From an uncultured Alphaproteobacteria bacterium (GTDB lineage Bacteria > Pseudomonadota > Alphaproteobacteria > Rhizobiales > Aestuariivirgaceae), in the NCBI GenBank assembly GCA_937868035.1, contig CALMLK010000027.1, forward strand, positions 1 through 7,013: a DNA stretch of 7,013 nucleotides. The letters run 5' to 3'. Each line of letters starts with the position of its first letter. Position 1 is the first letter of the stretch. Shown piece by piece: positions 5,055 to 7,013 of the stretch. Below the pieces are notes generated by a model that was not told where the DNA came from, did not search any database, and saw only the letters and a program-made list of their open reading frames with translations. The translations under genes and the position numbers were made by a program.

Positions 5055-5639
5055 ATGAAGGACAAGGGCAAGACAGGCTGCGGACCCCGCTGGGGCTGGG
5101 CCCGCCACCGTGAAGCGGGCGGGTGGTCACCGCCCTGGGCCCGTGGCTTCGGCTTTGGCGGACCGGGCGGTGGCCCGCGCAGCCCGCGCCTCTTCGGCCA
5201 GGGCGACCTCCGCCTGCTGCTGCTCGCCCTCATCGCCGACAAGCCCTCGCACGGCTATGATCTCATCCGCACCATCGAGGCGCGCTTCAATGGCAGCTAC
5301 GCGCCGAGCGCCGGCACCGTGTATCCCACCCTCACGCTGCTGGAAGAGCAGGATCTCATTGCCGCAACCGCTGACGGCGGCGCCAAGAAATCCTACGCCG
5401 CGACAGCCAAGGGCCTCAGCCATCTTGAGGAACACGCAGAGGCGGTGAAGGCGCTGATGACGCGGATCGACATCATGGCCGAAGGCGGCGGCGGCGGCCC
5501 GCCCTCTCCCGTCATCATGCATGCCATCCAAACCTTGCGCGCCGCCATCATGTCACGCGCCAGTGCAGGTGCGGATGAACAGCAGCGCGTCCGTGACATC
5601 ATCGAACGCGCCGCCCGCGAGATCATGGGCGGGAAGTAG
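5055..5639 (+). CDS. PadR-family transcriptional regulator (YqjI-like)
   Basis: This 194-residue protein has a PadR-type winged helix domain from about residue 46 to 135. The domain shows the hallmark D-L-R-L-L-L-L-A-L-I (51-60), H-G-Y-D-L-I (66-71), the S-x-G-T-V-Y-P-T-L recognition region (85-93) and the wing with KKSYAATAKG (111-120). A helical C-terminal dimerisation part follows (about 152-190), separated by a Gly run (144-148). The order and wording match E. coli YqjI, a nickel-responsive repressor. However, YqjI has an N-terminus packed with His and Cys, whereas here the first 45 residues are Gly/Trp/Arg/Pro-rich with only Cys9 and His18, so metal sensing is doubtful. The ATG at 5055 has AGGA five bases upstream; a TTG start at 4983 is possible but less likely. 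It follows DUF2852 by 84 bp and probably represses the pair through the upstream palindromes. It is convergent with the antiporter gene. Confidence 0.9.
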   Translation: MKDKGKTGCGPRWGWARHREAGGWSPPWARGFGFGGPGGGPRSPRLFGQGDLRLLLLALIADKPSHGYDLIRTIEARFNGSYAPSAGTVYPTLTLLEEQDLIAATADGGAKKSYAATAKGLSHLEEHAEAVKALMTRIDIMAEGGGGGPPSPVIMHAIQTLRAAIMSRASAGADEQQRVRDIIERAAREIMGGK

Positions 5640-5641
5640 CG

Positions 5642-6703
5642 TTACGGCAGGAAGTAGAAAGCCAGCGCCAGCAGCAGGTAGACGCCCAGCAGCATGGCGC
5701 CTTCCAGCCAGTTGGTTTCACCATCGCGCGTGACGCTGGCGGTGATCAGCGTGGCGCCGATCAGGGCCACCAGTTCCAGCGGCCGGTGCACCACGAGGTC
5801 CATGGGATTGCCCAGCAGATAGGACGCAATCACCAGCACCGGCGCAACCAGCAGCGCGATCTGGATCGTGGCGCCAAGGGCGATCTGGATCGCCAGGTCG
5901 AGCTTGTTCTTGATGGCAAAGACGCTCGCTGCATGTTCCGCCGCATTGCCGATGATCGGAATGATGATGAGGCCCGCGAAGACTTCCGACAGGCCAAGCT
6001 GCGCGCTGAAACCTTCGAGCGCCCCCACCAGGACTTCCGAAAGCCAGGCCACGGCCAGCGTCGCCACCGCCAGCGTGGCGATGCCCCGGCCCACCGGCCA
6101 CACCTCCCCCTCATGCTCGTCGTCGCTGCCCGACAGCAGGTCGCGGTGCGTGAACAGGCTGAAGATGATGTTGCAGGCGTAGAGACCGATCAGCACGAAG
6201 CTCGCGGCCAGTGAAAAATTCTCGTCGCTGATCAGGGCCTGCGCCGGAGACACGCCCGCCACGCGCTCGCTGACGTCGAAGATGGCCGGCACCATGAAGG
6301 CGATCATCACGATCAGCAGCAGGCTGGCGAGCGAACCCGCGGCGTTCTTGTTGAAGATCTGCATCTTGTGGCGAAGCCCGCCAAGGAACAGCGCAAGGCC
6401 CAGCACCAGCAGGAGGTTGGCGATCATGGAGCCCGTGATGGAAGCCTTGACCACCTCCACCTTGCCCGCCCGCAGTGCGAAGAAGGCAATGATCAGTTCC
6501 GTGGCATTGCCGAAGGTCGCGTTCAGCAACCCGCCGCCCGTGGGGCCGGTGCGCACCGCAAGGTTCTCCGTCGCCTCGCCCATCAGCGCCGCCACCGGAA
6601 TGATCGACAGCGCCGCAACGACGAACAGCCACGTATCGCCCGCATGGAGCCAATACTCCATGGCGGCCGTGACCGGAATGAACACCAGCAACCACTTCAA
6701 CAT
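5642..6703 (-). CDS. cax: CAX-type Ca2+/H+ antiporter (CaCA superfamily)
   Basis: This 353-residue inner-membrane protein is a cation antiporter of the Ca2+:cation (CaCA) superfamily, CAX branch, expected to export Ca2+ in exchange for protons. About eleven hydrophobic segments are arranged as two inverted halves. The ion-binding repeats are intact: G-N-A-T-E at residues 65-69 in the first half and G-N-A-A-E-H at 252-257 in the second, each with its essential Glu. An acidic loop (SDDEHEGE, about 193-200) links the halves, as is usual for CAX. Length is normal and no key residue is missing. The ATG at 6703 has GGGGGA about six bases upstream; an in-frame ATG at 6733 would only add a basic, unlike extension. 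The gene ends two bases from the PadR stop, without a visible terminator. It starts 170 bp from a divergent toxin gene and appears to stand alone. Confidence 0.92.
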   Translation of the reverse strand: MLKWLLVFIPVTAAMEYWLHAGDTWLFVVAALSIIPVAALMGEATENLAVRTGPTGGGLLNATFGNATELIIAFFALRAGKVEVVKASITGSMIANLLLVLGLALFLGGLRHKMQIFNKNAAGSLASLLLIVMIAFMVPAIFDVSERVAGVSPAQALISDENFSLAASFVLIGLYACNIIFSLFTHRDLLSGSDDEHEGEVWPVGRGIATLAVATLAVAWLSEVLVGALEGFSAQLGLSEVFAGLIIIPIIGNAAEHAASVFAIKNKLDLAIQIALGATIQIALLVAPVLVIASYLLGNPMDLVVHRPLELVALIGATLITASVTRDGETNWLEGAMLLGVYLLLALAFYFLP

Positions 6704-6815
6704 CACGAATCCCCCGAACCGCCTGTGGTGCACAGAGTGTTAGGCGATTGACTTGGGAAATGGCAAATCCGCGGTTTGAAATCGCCAGCGGTCCAAACCA
6801 CTTCATTGAATTTTC

Positions 6816-6844
6816 TTGAACTCGATGTCCCATATATGATACAT
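6816..6844 (+). promoter_or_regulatory. Promoter with imperfect 20-bp palindrome upstream of the toxin gene
   Basis: TTGAAC at 6816-6821 is a plausible -35, with GATACA (6838-6843, 16-bp spacing) or ATACAT one base later as -10. Covering the -10, bases 6825-6844 form a palindrome with 8 of 10 positions matched, including outer ATGT/ACAT arms and a perfect CATATATG core (6831-6838). Toxin-antitoxin operons are normally autorepressed through such a site. Confidence 0.5.
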
Positions 6845-6873
6845 GAAATGTGTTCGGGGGAACTTTGAGTTCG

Positions 6874-7013
6874 ATGTTGCCTGTTTCGTTTTACAAGACA
6901 CCCAATGGCAACGACCCGGTGGCTGATTGGTTTCGTTCGCTTGCCAAGGATGACCGCCGGCGGGTTGGCTTGGACCTTCTGCGCGTGCAGGAAAATTGGC
7001 CAGTCGGAATGCC
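6874..7013 (+). CDS. RelE/HigB-type (phage Gp49-like) toxin, 5' part
   Basis: The window ends inside this gene, so only its first 47 residues are seen (a normal member has about 100-120). The segment matches the start of the Gp49-like/HigB branch of the RelE/ParE superfamily, ribosome-dependent mRNA interferases. It has a beta strand with SFYKTPNGNDPVADWFRSL (5-23), the basic helix K-D-D-R-R-R-V-G (25-32), and the Q-E-N-W-P-V-G-M-P turn (39-47) typical of the family. Catalytic residues lie beyond the window. A GGGGGA sequence is 12 bases upstream of the ATG, rather far; an in-frame TTG at 6865 (3 bases from it) is an alternative start. In this group the antitoxin (an HTH protein of Xre type) usually follows the toxin, so it is expected just past 7013. 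The gene is plus-strand and divergent from the antiporter. Confidence 0.82.
   Translation, partial: MLPVSFYKTPNGNDPVADWFRSLAKDDRRRVGLDLLRVQENWPVGM

Noticed and set aside
4290..5108. Minus-strand open frame (272 codons) across DUF2852 and the upstream gap
   Set aside because: Runs antisense to DUF2852 and through its promoter; Ala/Gly/Arg-rich with no recognisable domain.

Overview
The window is GC-rich and densely packed, with very short intergenic gaps. It looks like a chromosomal segment from an alphaproteobacterium, probably of the Hyphomicrobiales type. This is inferred from the DUF2852 gene, a perfect CtrA-type TTAA-N7-TTAA site and overall codon/GC style. No rRNA, intact tRNA, insertion sequence, prophage block or CRISPR array is visible. 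Eight complete genes and one truncated gene can be supported.

Left part (1-1850): a minus-strand two-gene operon encodes a UPF0303/heme-degrading-domain protein followed by a TSUP-family (TauE/SafE-like) membrane exporter. Their stop and start codons overlap by one base. Divergent from it, across only 70 bp, is a small secreted protein of unknown function with a clear signal peptide.

Middle (1849-3304): an HxlR-type regulator and an NAD(P)H:quinone oxidoreductase of the QOR2/YtfG type are divergent across 113 bp. This is the same arrangement as ytfH-ytfG in E. coli and qorR-qor2 in Corynebacterium. The gap holds several inverted repeats, one of which includes the oxidoreductase start codon. 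An 11-bp GC-rich hairpin with a T-rich tract on the minus strand then ends the next gene.

Centre-right (3321-5639): a minus-strand coiled-coil protein with no recognisable domain has a perfect CtrA-box motif about 135 bp upstream. A 465-bp gene-free stretch follows. A plus-strand pair comes next: a DUF2852 single-span membrane protein and a YqjI-like PadR regulator. Their likely promoter is overlaid by overlapping palindromes built on TATCTTA/TAAGATA, which suggests PadR autoregulation of the pair.

Right end (5642-7013): a CAX-type Ca2+/H+ antiporter on the minus strand is convergent with the PadR gene (2 bp gap). A plus-strand gene cut by the window edge encodes the first 47 residues of a RelE/HigB-type (Gp49-like) toxin, and an imperfect 20-bp palindrome lies in its probable promoter.

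The region reads as several independent small regulatory or stress modules (quinone redox stress, PadR-controlled membrane protein, calcium export, toxin-antitoxin), not as one pathway. I do not see a clearly new multi-gene system. The least described items are the CtrA-box coiled-coil gene, the DUF2852-PadR pair with its operator, and the UPF0303-TSUP coupled pair.
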